A stretch of 64,000 nucleotides of DNA from Planctomycetaceae bacterium. Its GTDB lineage: Bacteria; Planctomycetota; Planctomycetia; Planctomycetales; Planctomycetaceae. The notes below the pieces were generated by a model. That model ran no database searches and had not been told where the DNA came from. It saw nothing but the letters and a program-made list of their open reading frames with translations. Below, piece after piece: positions 9,197 through 18,498 of the stretch. The position numbers were made by a program, and so were the translations under genes. The first letter of the stretch is position 1; each line of letters begins with the position of its first letter. The stretch lies in the NCBI GenBank assembly GCA_019636285.1, contig JAHBXV010000011.1:62001-126000 (forward strand), given 5' to 3'.

Positions 9197-10915
9197 ATGC
9201 AAGCTCCATCCCGGTTCGCCCTTCAAGTTTTGCTGGCCGCGTGTCTTATCGCCGTGGGACAAAAGCCACTGGACGCACAATTTCGCGGGCCGACTCCCTG
9301 GGATGGCTATCCCTACGTGCCCATTCATGGCGCGCCCGTGGACTCAGGAGCGGCAATCGAGATCGCCGACAAGCCGAAAGCGATCGACCCCGCGACACTG
9401 TTGCCGCCAGAAATGGCCGCGAAAGTGACGCTGACGTTCGAGAAGACGCCGCTCAGTGAGGTGGTGACGACGCTTAGTGAGAAGCTGGCGATTGACGTTG
9501 TCCTGGACGAAATAGCATTGAACGACGAAGGAATTGACCTCGATTTTCCGGTTTCGACCCGCGCGAATGACGAACCGGTCTATTTGCTAGTGGACCGGAT
9601 GATGGGTCGGTCGCTCGCCTGGAGCATTCGCAACGGTCTCTTGCGAATTAGTACCCGAACCGCCGAACAAGGGCGTCTTGATACCAGAAGTTACGACCTG
9701 AGCGGCCTCCTGAACGACGGCTACAGCGTTCAGCAGCTCGACTATCTTCTCAGTGATGTGACTTCGAGCGAATGGGAACTGATTGACGGCGTTGGTGGAG
9801 CCCTGCGAGTCGTTGGTGACTCGCTGATCGTTTCTCAGACTGACAAAGGCCATCGCGAAATTGCCGGCGTGCTCGCCGCGCTGCGAACTCCCGCGCGGCA
9901 GACATTGATTGGTCAAGCCCCTCAAACCGAGCAAGTGCAAGCGTTCTTCAAACATCCAATCACGGTGAAGTTTGTCGAGACACCGCTCGTCGAAGCATTG
10001 GCGGCACTTTCTAAAATTATTGGTTCCGACATTCAAATCGACGAATTGTCGCTCGAAGACAATGGAATCTCGCTCGACACTCCTATCACATTTTCCCTGC
10101 GAGATAAGCCGTTGCATGTTGTTCTTGATACGTTACTGCCTCCTCTGGACCTCACGTGCGTCGTCGCGAACGCGGAACTGCTCGTCACGACGACCGCCGA
10201 GGCTGAGGAACTCATGACGCTGGCGCTTTATGATGTCCGGGATCTCTGCCTCAGTAACAAGACGTCCCGACAACTCCTCGAAATGATTCAAGGCACCACG
10301 AACGGCGAATGGAAAGACATTGACGGCGTCGGAGGAGGGGTAGCCTTCGCCCGACCGGGAATTCTGCTCGTGCAGCAGACGAGTCCGATGCACGACCAGG
10401 TTTTTTCACTGATTGAACAATTGCGAACGCTCCGCGGGCAGGCTCAACCGGTTGGCGAGCGCCCCTGGGAACGCGCGGTCGAAACGCGCTTCTACCGTGT
10501 GACCTCTGCCGCCGCGGACTATCTGGAACGAAATCTCCCGAAGTTGATTGCTCCGGAAACGTGGCGATCGGGGGAACGGCCGGACGCTCCTGGAACCATC
10601 GAACGGATAACGGCGGCACCGGTGCCGGTCGGCAGCCCCCTCCCTCCTCCTCCGAAGACGGAGAAAAAAACGGAAGACGGAAACCAGGAAAAGCCCGCCG
10701 TGCCGCTCGTCAACACGGTTGTCCTGGCGATCCGGCAGACCGTGGATGTGCATGAAGAGATTCCCGCCCTGCTACACCGCGTCAAAGATGGTGATGGGAA
10801 TTACAGCAAGTGGGGGCCATGCGGCTACGGTTTCTCCCAGGTCAACGAGCCATTTCGGGGTAGTCCTCTCCCATTGGCACCACTTGAGCCTTCGAAAGGC
10901 GCGGGGAACGACTGA
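9197..10915 (+). CDS. Secreted STN-like domain protein, tandem paralogue 3
   Basis: The 572-aa third paralogue has the signal peptide MQAPSRFALQVLLAACLIAV, followed by the GQKPLDAQ string also found in paralogue 2. Two STN-like modules are visible (VTLTFEKTPL...ALNDEGI and ITVKFVETPL...SLEDNGI). The tail unit VAFARPGILLVQQTSPMHDQ matches the others. The C-terminus is longer by a Pro-rich stretch and ends GAGND. Closest resemblance is to paralogue 2, which suggests the latest duplication was between these two. The function is unknown; an envelope location is inferred from the signal peptide. Confidence 0.75.
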   Translation: MQAPSRFALQVLLAACLIAVGQKPLDAQFRGPTPWDGYPYVPIHGAPVDSGAAIEIADKPKAIDPATLLPPEMAAKVTLTFEKTPLSEVVTTLSEKLAIDVVLDEIALNDEGIDLDFPVSTRANDEPVYLLVDRMMGRSLAWSIRNGLLRISTRTAEQGRLDTRSYDLSGLLNDGYSVQQLDYLLSDVTSSEWELIDGVGGALRVVGDSLIVSQTDKGHREIAGVLAALRTPARQTLIGQAPQTEQVQAFFKHPITVKFVETPLVEALAALSKIIGSDIQIDELSLEDNGISLDTPITFSLRDKPLHVVLDTLLPPLDLTCVVANAELLVTTTAEAEELMTLALYDVRDLCLSNKTSRQLLEMIQGTTNGEWKDIDGVGGGVAFARPGILLVQQTSPMHDQVFSLIEQLRTLRGQAQPVGERPWERAVETRFYRVTSAAADYLERNLPKLIAPETWRSGERPDAPGTIERITAAPVPVGSPLPPPPKTEKKTEDGNQEKPAVPLVNTVVLAIRQTVDVHEEIPALLHRVKDGDGNYSKWGPCGYGFSQVNEPFRGSPLPLAPLEPSKGAGND

Positions 10916-11154
10916 GTAATGGCCAGCCCATGAGCCATTCGAGCGGCGTTTGAAGACCACGCCCTTTCGCAAAGCCTTCAGGGACGTGCCACCCTGCTTC
11001 AGGGCCTTCCAGTCTCGAAGAGAGTCGCTTCCCACCGCGCCGTCGCTTGCCCGGCGACGGAACGTGTGTTAGCGTCCGGACTTGGCGCGCCCGGGTGCCG
11101 GACCGTGGGCAAGTTGCCAGGCTTTCTCGATCTCACCGAAGCGAATCGATCAAC

Positions 11155-12324
11155 ATGTACGATGTGACTCTCATTCCCGGGGACGGCGTCGGTCCCGAAA
11201 TCGCTCAGGCCACCATCAAGTGCCTGGAAGCTACCGGCGTCAAATTCAACTGGGACGTCCAGGAATGCGGGATCGAGGTCATCGAGAAGGTCGGGAAGGT
11301 TCCGGATTCGGTCCTGACCTCGGTCCGTAAGAATAAGGTGGCCCTCAAGGCCCCGATCACCACCCCCATCGGCAAAGGCTTTCGCAGCGTTAACGTCTTC
11401 CTGCGGCAGGAATTGGGCCTGTTCGCCTGCCTCCGCCCGTGCAAGAGCTACCCCGGCGTGCGGACGTTCTTCTCGGAACTGGGGGTCGACCTGGTCGTCG
11501 TCCGCGAAAACACCGAAGACCTTTACGCGGGCGTCGAATTCCAGGCGGGTCAGCCGGCGACGGCCGAGTTGATCGATGCCATCAACGCCCGCGCCACCGG
11601 CAAGAAGATCAGCACCGGCAAGTCGACGACCGGCGTCAGCATCAAGCCGATTTCGTACGAAGGAACGCGAAACATCGCGAACTTCGCCTTCGACTACGCC
11701 GTCAAGGCCGGCCGCAAGTCGGTCACCTCGGTCTGCAAGGCGAACATCATGAAGTTCACCGACGGGCTGTGGTACGACGAAACCCGCGCCGTGGCGACGG
11801 CCTACAACGCCAAGTACGAATGGCCCGAACTGTCGGTTCCGGCTGACAAGGAACTCGCCGGCAAGGTGCCGGACGGCAGCGGCATCGTCTACATGGAACG
11901 TCTGATCGACAACATGTGCATGCAGCTCGTGCAGAAGCCCGAGTTGTACGACGTGATTCTGCTTCCCAACCTGTACGGCGACATTCTCAGCGATTTGTGC
12001 GCCGGCCTCGTCGGCGGTCTGGGAGTCGCCCCGGGCGCGAACTACGGCCCGGACGCCGCGATCTTCGAAGCGACCCACGGCAGCGCGCCGAAGTACAAGG
12101 GTCAGAACAAGGTCAACCCGACCGCCCTCATTCTCTCGGGCAAGCTGATGCTTGAGCACCTGGGAGAAACGGCCGCAGCCGAGAAGCTGGAAGCCGCCGT
12201 CGCCGCCGTCATCGCCGAAGGGAAGGACGTCACCTACGACCTGAAGGCCGACCGCAACGACCCGACAGCCGTCGGCACCTCGCAGATGGCCGACGCGATC
12301 TGTGCGAAGATGAAGTCTCTGTAG
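11155..12324 (+). CDS. Isocitrate/isopropylmalate-type NAD(P) dehydrogenase
   Basis: The 389-aa product is a beta-decarboxylating dehydrogenase. It opens with [12 protein letters not shown] and has the substrate/metal signature [19 protein letters not shown] and the adenine-binding region [32 protein letters not shown] and [15 protein letters not shown] favour an isocitrate dehydrogenase over isopropylmalate dehydrogenase, so oxidative decarboxylation of isocitrate in the TCA cycle is likely; the cofactor is not decided. ATG 11155 is chosen because the conserved fold begins at its second residue, against an upstream in-frame ATG at 11047 that adds unlike sequence. A strong terminator follows. 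Confidence 0.85.
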   Translation: MYDVTLIPGDGVGPEIAQATIKCLEATGVKFNWDVQECGIEVIEKVGKVPDSVLTSVRKNKVALKAPITTPIGKGFRSVNVFLRQELGLFACLRPCKSYPGVRTFFSELGVDLVVVRENTEDLYAGVEFQAGQPATAELIDAINARATGKKISTGKSTTGVSIKPISYEGTRNIANFAFDYAVKAGRKSVTSVCKANIMKFTDGLWYDETRAVATAYNAKYEWPELSVPADKELAGKVPDGSGIVYMERLIDNMCMQLVQKPELYDVILLPNLYGDILSDLCAGLVGGLGVAPGANYGPDAAIFEATHGSAPKYKGQNKVNPTALILSGKLMLEHLGETAAAEKLEAAVAAVIAEGKDVTYDLKADRNDPTAVGTSQMADAICAKMKSL

Positions 12325-12350
12325 TCGAACGATCGCACGACAAGAAACGA

Positions 12351-12393
12351 ACGGGGCCGATCACCACATGGCGATCGGCCCCGTTTTGTTTTT
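12351..12393 (+). terminator. Rho-independent terminator, probably bidirectional
   Basis: A perfect 12-bp stem (12351-12362 with 12373-12384, ACGGGGCCGATC) encloses a 10-nt loop and is followed by TTTTGTTTTT. It lies 27 bases after the dehydrogenase stop and before the end of the convergent FAD oxidoreductase gene. On the minus strand the tail is not T-rich, so termination is best supported for the plus strand. Confidence 0.9.
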
Positions 12394-12419
12394 GAGAGCG
12401 TCATTCGTCGATGTCAGTT

Positions 12420-14411
12420 CTACGCGGGCATCGCCTTGTACGCGCGGATTTCGTACAGCCGGGCCTGGCTTTCGCCGTTGGTGGCTGTCATCCGCAATCG
12501 CAGCTTCGACAGTTCACGCGGCTCGAAGTCGTGGCGACGCAGCCGCTGGTAGTTGCCGGTGACTTTCACCAGCGACACGCTCTCGCCGGAGGGAGTGATT
12601 CCAATCAGTTCGTAATCCCGGACGGTTTCCGGCTGCGGCTTGCGAATGATCTTGGCATTATGGCTGTCGGCGCTGGTCAGCGTCAGTTCCCGCTGGAAGC
12701 CGGTGTCCCACGTCAGTTGCACATGGCCGATTGATTGCGGCTGTTCCCACGCCAGCTCCAGCCAGGCCCCGTCGTTGATGTTCGACATCGTGCCGATCCA
12801 GCGATTGTTCATTTCGCCAGCCATGTCGCGAACGAACCCGTTGAGAACATTTTCGGGTTTTGCCGTCTGGTAGTTCTCCGAAGCGGCGACCTTCGCCTGC
12901 CGTGCCACATCGCCGGGATCTTCGTTGCGGCGATTGAGGATCGACTGGTCATCGCGCAACAGAGTTTGCGTGAGCGTGAAGAGTTGCTCCTTGGAACCGG
13001 CAAGCTCGCGCGGCAGCAGGCCCTGTTTGACGCACTGAGCGGCGGCGGTCCCCAACGCCTGCCCCATGACGGCACAGGTCGCCATCACGCGGGTCGAGGT
13101 GAAGGCGACGTGGCTGCAACTGGCATTGCGGCCGGCCATCATCAGGTTGGGAATGTCCTTGCTGTACAGCGTCCGTAGCGGAATGTTGTACGTTTCCGCC
13201 AGTTTGATCGACGTGAACGGCGGAATCTCGGGGTCGTCGAAACCGCTCGGCGGGTGCTCGTCCAATGGCCAGCCGCCAAGCGCGACCGCATCTTCAAAGT
13301 CGCCGTTGAAACCCATCAGATCCTGCTGGGTGAGGATGTGGTCGCCCTCGATGCGACGGCTTTCCCGTTTGCCGGGGACCATGCCGATCCAGTCCATCCC
13401 CCAGTTGGCCGATTCGGGGAAGTCACCACTGTTCTTAATGTAGTCCCAGACGCCGGTAACGATCGACAGGTTCTCGAAGCGGATTCGCTCGTTGTCGCGA
13501 ATGGTATTCAGGGCCCCGCCCCACTCGATCCACCAGTACCCGTATTCCCAGGTCTTGATGCCGCGGAACCGGAGGTGCTTCTTCTCAATCTTGCGGGCCC
13601 ACTTGGGGGCGGTATAGGGAATGGGCTCCCCGTAGTCGCGGGCGGTAAACAACAGGCTGCTGCCGAGCGTTTCCCGCGACGGCTTTTCCCACGCCAGCGA
13701 TTCGCCGAACTCGTCCCGCGACTCGTGGCCCCAGCGGATCGTCGCGTTGGCTTCCAGCGCCAGACGGGCATCGCCGGTACAGTCGGCGTAGAGTTTCGCG
13801 GTGATGCGATAAAGGTGCTCGGTCTTGTCGCTACGCGCCATCACGCGGGCGATTTTGCCCCCCGAAACTTCGGCGGCATAGACAGAGGTATCGAGCAGCA
13901 GCGTGATGTTCGGCTCGCTGACGATTTTGTCGTAGAGCAGAAGATCCCACATTTCCCACGAACGGTGGGGATTGTTGACGGCGTCGTCGAGGCGGAGTTC
14001 TTCAAGAATCCCCCCTTCCCGCCAGCCGGGTCGGCCGTTGTGGTTGTTGGCTCCCACGACGTGCATCTTCACTTCGCTGGACGAATTCCCGCCCAGCCGC
14101 GACCGGTCCTGCACCAGCACGACCCGCGCGCCGTGTCGGGCTGCCGCCAGAGCGGCAAGTACTCCGGCCGGACCGCCGCCGGCCACCAGGAGGTCGCACG
14201 TCAGATCGACGAGCGTCATGTTCGGTTCGCCATCGAAGCGGCCGCGGCCGTCGGGCGGAGCAATGGTGTCGAAGGCCGCGCGAATCTGCTCGGGGGTCGC
14301 TTCCGCCGCCGCGAGCGGGCGAAACTCGGTCGCGTTGACCAGCACCGAATAGCCAAGCCCTCCCAGGCCCAGGTTCGACAGGAAGCGGCGGCGGTCGAGC
14401 GGATTGGTCAT
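12420..14411 (-). CDS. Tat-exported FAD-dependent oxidoreductase
   Basis: The 663-aa product starts with a twin-arginine type signal (DRRRFLSNLGLGGLG, residues 6-20). A Rossmann FAD-binding site follows at about 74-85 (LLVAGGGPAGVLAALAA), then DRSRLGGNSS, characteristic of the FAD-dependent oxidoreductase family that planctomycetes encode in many copies. The last 160 residues (from about 500) look like a discoidin-type beta sandwich, with LELAWEQPQSIGHVQLTW. Such enzymes are presumed to act on polysaccharides or related substrates outside the cytoplasm, but the substrate is unknown. ATG 14411 is used because the Tat motif follows at once. It is convergent with the dehydrogenase. Confidence 0.83.
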   Translation of the reverse strand: MTNPLDRRRFLSNLGLGGLGYSVLVNATEFRPLAAAEATPEQIRAAFDTIAPPDGRGRFDGEPNMTLVDLTCDLLVAGGGPAGVLAALAAARHGARVVLVQDRSRLGGNSSSEVKMHVVGANNHNGRPGWREGGILEELRLDDAVNNPHRSWEMWDLLLYDKIVSEPNITLLLDTSVYAAEVSGGKIARVMARSDKTEHLYRITAKLYADCTGDARLALEANATIRWGHESRDEFGESLAWEKPSRETLGSSLLFTARDYGEPIPYTAPKWARKIEKKHLRFRGIKTWEYGYWWIEWGGALNTIRDNERIRFENLSIVTGVWDYIKNSGDFPESANWGMDWIGMVPGKRESRRIEGDHILTQQDLMGFNGDFEDAVALGGWPLDEHPPSGFDDPEIPPFTSIKLAETYNIPLRTLYSKDIPNLMMAGRNASCSHVAFTSTRVMATCAVMGQALGTAAAQCVKQGLLPRELAGSKEQLFTLTQTLLRDDQSILNRRNEDPGDVARQAKVAASENYQTAKPENVLNGFVRDMAGEMNNRWIGTMSNINDGAWLELAWEQPQSIGHVQLTWDTGFQRELTLTSADSHNAKIIRKPQPETVRDYELIGITPSGESVSLVKVTGNYQRLRRHDFEPRELSKLRLRMTATNGESQARLYEIRAYKAMPA

Positions 14412-15230
14412 GGTGGCTGCCTCATGAAAGTCTGCGGGCCATGCCCCGCGCGGTGGCACGGGTCAGGCGGGGCATCTCGAATTTTCCCCGAATGAATCTC
14501 ATTCAGGTTAGTGAATGCGGTCGGTCGCGAGAAGCCTTGAAGCGGCAAACTCCACCCGATCGGACGACTCAACCCGGCGATAGCGCGCAACAGACTGGCT
14601 TGAGATGAGAGGCCACTGCATCGAGAACCCGTCAATTCCACGAAACCTGTCGTTTTGAACAAGTGGTGGTGACATGGAAGAGGGTGGAACGAAGCCCCCT
14701 TCCGGAAGGTTCGGTAGAAGCGGAAACAGCGCCGACGGAATCCGCAGACAACGCATTCTTCCCAGACTCACGGCCAAAGTGCTGGTTTCGATCGTTCATG
14801 AGGCCGCAAAGTCATGCACAGCTTCCACAGGCGTCATGGCCGCTACAACCCGAACAAAAATCGCCGTAACTCAATACCTAAATAGCAGTTCGAGAGATTC
14901 AAGGCATTCTTCAGATTGGGCCGATCATTGGGGCTAGTCTCGCGGAACCAGAAGTTCCAATGCTCTCGAAAAGTAATCGGGTGCTGGCCGTGCCGGGACT
15001 GCCAGGCCAGCGGGATGGCCGGCCCTGTTTAGGTTGAGGTCGGACGAACGTTTGTCGGTCGTGGAACCGGGATCGCAGTGGGGTTGAGTCTTCGTTCTGG
15101 TGCGACGCGCGTCGCGGGCGGTGCTGGTATCGGCGCCGATGGCCGACAACGCCTGTCGGGACAAAGCTGCCTCATGTGGCTCATGGGTTGGGACGACCCA
15201 GTATTTCCCAAGGGAAGGAGACGTTGTTCT
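14412..15230. other. Long intergenic region without a convincing gene
   Basis: These 819 bases divide the divergent FAD oxidoreductase and the HEAT-repeat gene. Short frames exist but show no domain, signal peptide or ribosome-binding site. A 9-bp inverted repeat (ATGCCCCGC at 14441-14449 with 14467-14475) lies in the probable leader of the oxidoreductase gene and could form a hairpin 30 nt before its start. A good ribosome-binding site (AGGGAAGGAG, 15211-15220) serves the next gene. A structured or small RNA cannot be excluded. Confidence 0.45.
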
Positions 15231-16349
15231 ATGCGTTGGATTAATCTCTGTGGTGCGGTGCTCGCCACGTTGGGAATGAGCTCTCTGGCTGACGCCGGAT
15301 TGTTCAGCCTCAAGGGCGGCTGCGGCGCATCGAAAAGCTGTGGTTGCGCGTCAACCTGTCAGCCCGAATGTTGCAAGCCCGTGATCGTCCGCCCCTGCGG
15401 CACGACGGTCCACACGTATCAGCGGAAGTGCTCGACGATCAAGCCGCCGTGCTGCGACACCTGCTGCCCCAGCAATGGCTGTGCTCCTGCTTGTGCGGCT
15501 CCGGCCGCTTGTGCTCCGGCTCCGGCCTGTGCGGCTCCGGCTGCCTGTGCTCCGGCTCCGGCCTGTGCGGCTCCCGCTGCCTGTGCTCCGGCTCCGGCCT
15601 GTGCAGCTCCGGCTGCCTGTGCTCCGGCCCCGGCCTGTGCGGCTCCGGCTGCCTGTGCTCCGGCCCCGGCCTGTGCGGCTCCGGCTGCCTGTGCTCCGGC
15701 TCCGGCCCCGTGTGCCCCGGCCTGTGCGGCTCCCGCCGTCTGTGCCCCGGCCCCGGCGACCTGTGCCGCGCCCTGTGCTCCGGCTCCGGCCACCTGTGCG
15801 GCTCCTTGTGCTCCGACCTGCGGCCCGGTCTGCTGTGCCGATCCTTGTGAGATCGCCAAGCTGATCTACCAGTCGCAGACGGCTTGCTATGCCAAGGACC
15901 GCCGTGCGGCCATCCACAAGCTGGGTGATCGTTACGACTGCGTCTGCAATCCCGAAATCATGCATGCCTTCGTCTACGCTCTCAACGACACCGACGAGCG
16001 CGTTCGCCGCAAGGCTGCCGATGAAATCGGCGATCAGCTCCGCAAGAACCCCTGCTGCTGCAACCCCTGCACGGTTGCCGCTCTCACCTGCTCGCTGGGT
16101 GATTGCGACAAGTGGGTCCGCCGTCAGGCCGAACAGGCCCTGAAGCTGTGCGGCTACGAAATCGTCGACGGCTGCTGCACCCCGAGCTGCACCGCCACCT
16201 GCGGCACCTGTGCCCCGGGATGTGGTCCGGCTCCGACCGCCGCTCCGATGCCGATGCCGATGCACGAAGGTGCCCCGGCTCCGGTTCCCCCGGAATCGGC
16301 TCGTCGCTCGGGCAACTCGCTGTCGAACCTGCTCGGCATGCTGAACTAG
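15231..16349 (+). CDS. Secreted Cys/Ala/Pro-repeat protein with HEAT-like domain
   Basis: The 372-aa product has a signal peptide (LCGAVLATLGMSSLADAG) and a Cys-rich segment with many CC pairs. A low-complexity region follows, with six 12-residue units ACAAPAACAPAP (residues about 87-158) and degenerate Ala-Pro-Cys copies to about 203. Next come two HEAT-like helical repeats (DRRAAIHKLGDRYDC... and NDTDERVRRKAADEIGDQL, then GDCDKWVRRQAEQALKL). The C-terminus is Pro/Met/Ser-rich. ATG 15231 has the site AGGGAAGGAG upstream. An extracellular or wall-associated structural role held by disulfides is an inference. Such Cys-rich HEAT proteins are known to me from planctomycetes but have no assigned function. 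Confidence 0.78.
   Translation: MRWINLCGAVLATLGMSSLADAGLFSLKGGCGASKSCGCASTCQPECCKPVIVRPCGTTVHTYQRKCSTIKPPCCDTCCPSNGCAPACAAPAACAPAPACAAPAACAPAPACAAPAACAPAPACAAPAACAPAPACAAPAACAPAPACAAPAACAPAPAPCAPACAAPAVCAPAPATCAAPCAPAPATCAAPCAPTCGPVCCADPCEIAKLIYQSQTACYAKDRRAAIHKLGDRYDCVCNPEIMHAFVYALNDTDERVRRKAADEIGDQLRKNPCCCNPCTVAALTCSLGDCDKWVRRQAEQALKLCGYEIVDGCCTPSCTATCGTCAPGCGPAPTAAPMPMPMHEGAPAPVPPESARRSGNSLSNLLGMLN
15489..15704 (+). repeat. 36-bp tandem repeat, six units, inside the HEAT-protein gene
   Basis: Six in-frame 36-bp units encode ACAAPAACAPAP. Differences between units are mostly synonymous (GCG/GCC, GCT/GCC). Degenerate copies continue to about 15840. Such arrays often vary in copy number by slippage. 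Confidence 0.92.
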
Positions 16350-16394
16350 ATCGAACGATGTCGGGGTAACCCGATGTCAGGCTGATCAAAACGG

Positions 16395-16436
16395 AAAGGC
16401 CCGAGGATGAAAATCCTCGGGCCTTTTTGTTTTTTC
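16395..16436 (+). terminator. Rho-independent terminator after the HEAT-protein gene
   Basis: A perfect 13-bp stem (16396-16408 with 16413-16425) closes a GAAA tetraloop, followed by TTTTTGTTTTTT. It is 47 bases beyond the stop codon and precedes the convergent TPR gene. Confidence 0.93.
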
Positions 16437-16458
16437 CTAGCGTTTTGAAACCAAGGGC

Positions 16459-16986
16459 TCAACCCGCCGAGCCAACCAGCGAGACCAATTGCTGAAACGA
16501 CTCGTCGTCGCGCAGCAAATCGAAGTCGGTCTCATCGGCCACCAGCCGCGCCAGGTCGCTCTGCATCCGCAGCGCACGTGCCAGCCAGGAAAGAGCCTGC
16601 TGTTTCTCTCCGGCCAGGCTGTAGTAACAGGCCAGATTATACAAGACGACAGCCGCGTCGGGATGCCGACGATAGGCGCGACGCATCGCGGCGATGGCCC
16701 GGGAGAGCTGGTCGGTCCGCTTGTAACACCAGGCGATGCCCATGAGCATGGTGAGCTCATCGGCCCCGATTTCCCCGGCCGCGCGATAGGCGTCGAGCGC
16801 GTCGTCGTAGTTCTGGCTCATCCGCAGGGCCTCGGCCTGGAGCAGCCACCAGTCGCCGCACGGATTGCCCGGAAACAGTTCGCGCGCCCGCTTCAGTTCG
16901 GCGATCGCCTGTCGAGGCATTTCCAACATCAGGTAGCCGCGAGCCGACTCCAGATACCGCTCATGTCGCTTGTGTCGATCCAGCAT
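16459..16986 (-). CDS. Tetratricopeptide-repeat protein
   Basis: The 175-aa product consists of helical pairs with TPR signatures: ARGYLMLEMPRQAIAELKRA, YDDALDAYRAAGEIGADEL, DQLSRAIAAMRRAYRRHPDA and VLYNLACYYSLAGEKQQAL. TPR arrays mediate protein-protein contacts; the partner is unknown. There is no signal peptide from the chosen start, so it is probably cytoplasmic. ATG 16986 follows GGGAG at 11 nt; in-frame starts at 17004 and 17073 would lengthen it without adding recognisable repeat. A family D inverted-repeat element lies 135 bases upstream of the start. Confidence 0.75.
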   Translation of the reverse strand: MLDRHKRHERYLESARGYLMLEMPRQAIAELKRARELFPGNPCGDWWLLQAEALRMSQNYDDALDAYRAAGEIGADELTMLMGIAWCYKRTDQLSRAIAAMRRAYRRHPDAAVVLYNLACYYSLAGEKQQALSWLARALRMQSDLARLVADETDFDLLRDDESFQQLVSLVGSAG

Positions 16987-17120
16987 GATTGGGGCAACTC
17001 CCATCGGCGAAGGACTGACCACGGAAAGATTCTGGTCTACGCACAGCGTGGCGATCACAGGAAAGCGAGCCAACTTCGAAGTCAGTCGCTACAGCGTGAA
17101 AACCACTTTCAAGAACTGCT

Positions 17121-17193
17121 AACACAACCGGTTGTGCCTGTCAAAAACGCGACAAAAAGCCAGGCTAACGTCTCGTTGCACAGAGGTTGTGTT
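17121..17193. repeat. MITE-like inverted-repeat element, family D, copy 1
   Basis: A 73-bp element is bounded by AACACAACC (17121-17129) and GGTTGTGTT (17185-17193), a perfect 9-bp inverted repeat. Inside are GTTGTGCCTGTCA and GCCAGGC, which are also shared with a second copy at 57414-57489. It lies between pilT and the TPR gene. No coding capacity is visible. Confidence 0.75.
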
Positions 17194-17205
17194 GGCAACT
17201 CCAAC

Positions 17206-18369
17206 CTACAGAATCCCTGGTCCCTTCACGTCGATCCCCTTGAGCATCATTTTCAGTTCTTCCGCGTTGGGCGAAACTTCAAACGCGTCGGCACGGCTGA
17301 TGAATTCCTTCTTGAGGAAGTGATACAGGCTGTCGTTGAACTGCTGCATCCCTTCCGCCTTGCCGATGCGAATGGCGGCCGGCAGCTTTTCATCCGTGCT
17401 TTCCAGAATCAGCTTCCGGATGACGCCGTTAAAAATCATGATCTCGCAGATCGGCACGCGCTTGGGCTTGTCGACGATCGTCGGCAGCAGCTTCTGAGCG
17501 ACGATGGCCTTCATGTTAAAGCCCATCGACGACCGCAGCGCGTTGTGCATGCTCTGCGGGAAGAGGTCGAGAATACGCCCGATGGTCGACGGTGCCGACG
17601 AGGCGTGAATCGTTCCGTAAACCAGGTGGCCCGTTTCGGCGGCATGCATGGCCGTTTCGAATGTTTCCCGGTCACGCATTTCGCCCACCAGCATGATGTC
17701 GGGATCCTGACGCACGGCATGCTTCATGGCCGTGTGAAAGTCCGAGACATCGCAGCCGATTTCGCGCTGGTTCACCAGGCACTTGTCGGCCGTGTAGACG
17801 AATTCGACGGGATCCTCGATCGTGAGAATGTGCTTGATATGGTTGTGGTTGATCCAGTCGAGCATCGACGCGATGGTGGTCGACTTGCCCGACCCGGTCA
17901 CGCCGGCCAGGAGCACCATCCCCTGGTCGTAGATGCATAGATCCTGCATGATCGGGGGGAGGAACAACCCCTCGAAGTTGGGAATGGACCGTTCGACTTT
18001 ACGACTGACCATCCCCATTTTGCCGGTCTGGATGAACAGGTTGACGCGGAACCGCCACGCCTCCCCCTTGTATTCCAGGACGTGGGCGTAGTCGGCCCCG
18101 CCTGTCGTCAGGAAGATTTCCTTGTTGCGCTCATCCATCATCGGGAAGAGCAGCTCTTTCATCTGCTCTTCGCCAATCGGGGGCATGTCGAGCGGCTTGA
18201 GGGTGCCGCGGACACGGATGATGGCCGGCTTGCCGACCTGCAGGTGCAAGTCGCTGCCGTTGACGTCGATGATGGCGCGAAACAGCTTGTTGACCGCCAG
18301 ATCTTTGGTGATGGCGGACCCGAGTCGGATCGAATTGAACTTGGACGCGGCAGGCGCGGCGGCACTCAT
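17206..18369 (-). CDS. pilT: Type IV pilus retraction ATPase PilT
   Basis: The 387-aa product is a GSPII_E/PilT hexameric ATPase that powers pilus retraction at the inner membrane. Walker A is GVTGSGKST (156-164), the Asp box is ILTIEDPVEF (181-190), the Walker B region is DPDIMLVGEMRDRET (222-236), and the His box is GHLVYGTIHA (247-256). The N-terminal PAS-like domain contains GSDLHLQVG, typical of PilT. ATG 18369 is chosen because upstream in-frame residues lack family likeness. No other pilus genes are adjacent, but a DUF1559 protein with a pilin-type N-terminus lies 1.4 kb away. PilU is an alternative name for the same family. Confidence 0.9.
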   Translation of the reverse strand: MSAAAPAASKFNSIRLGSAITKDLAVNKLFRAIIDVNGSDLHLQVGKPAIIRVRGTLKPLDMPPIGEEQMKELLFPMMDERNKEIFLTTGGADYAHVLEYKGEAWRFRVNLFIQTGKMGMVSRKVERSIPNFEGLFLPPIMQDLCIYDQGMVLLAGVTGSGKSTTIASMLDWINHNHIKHILTIEDPVEFVYTADKCLVNQREIGCDVSDFHTAMKHAVRQDPDIMLVGEMRDRETFETAMHAAETGHLVYGTIHASSAPSTIGRILDLFPQSMHNALRSSMGFNMKAIVAQKLLPTIVDKPKRVPICEIMIFNGVIRKLILESTDEKLPAAIRIGKAEGMQQFNDSLYHFLKKEFISRADAFEVSPNAEELKMMLKGIDVKGPGIL

Positions 18370-18498
18370 GAGCAAGGGTCCAGGGATTGACGGGATGACA
18401 GCGCGAGAAAAACCGAGCGCGTGACACCATTTATTCAAGCACACCGGCCAACGGTTCGGCAAGACCGGGCGGGAGGAAACCGGGAAACCGAGGGTGCG

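Noticed and set aside
10999-12159. A 386-codon minus-strand frame opposite the isocitrate-type dehydrogenase gene
   Set aside because: The plus strand encodes a complete dehydrogenase with all signatures; the antisense product is unlike any protein family.
15351-16265. Ser/Gly/Arg/Thr-rich frames on both strands over the 36-bp repeats
   Set aside because: They are out-of-frame readings of the tandem array; only the frame from ATG 15231 has a signal peptide and HEAT-like repeats.
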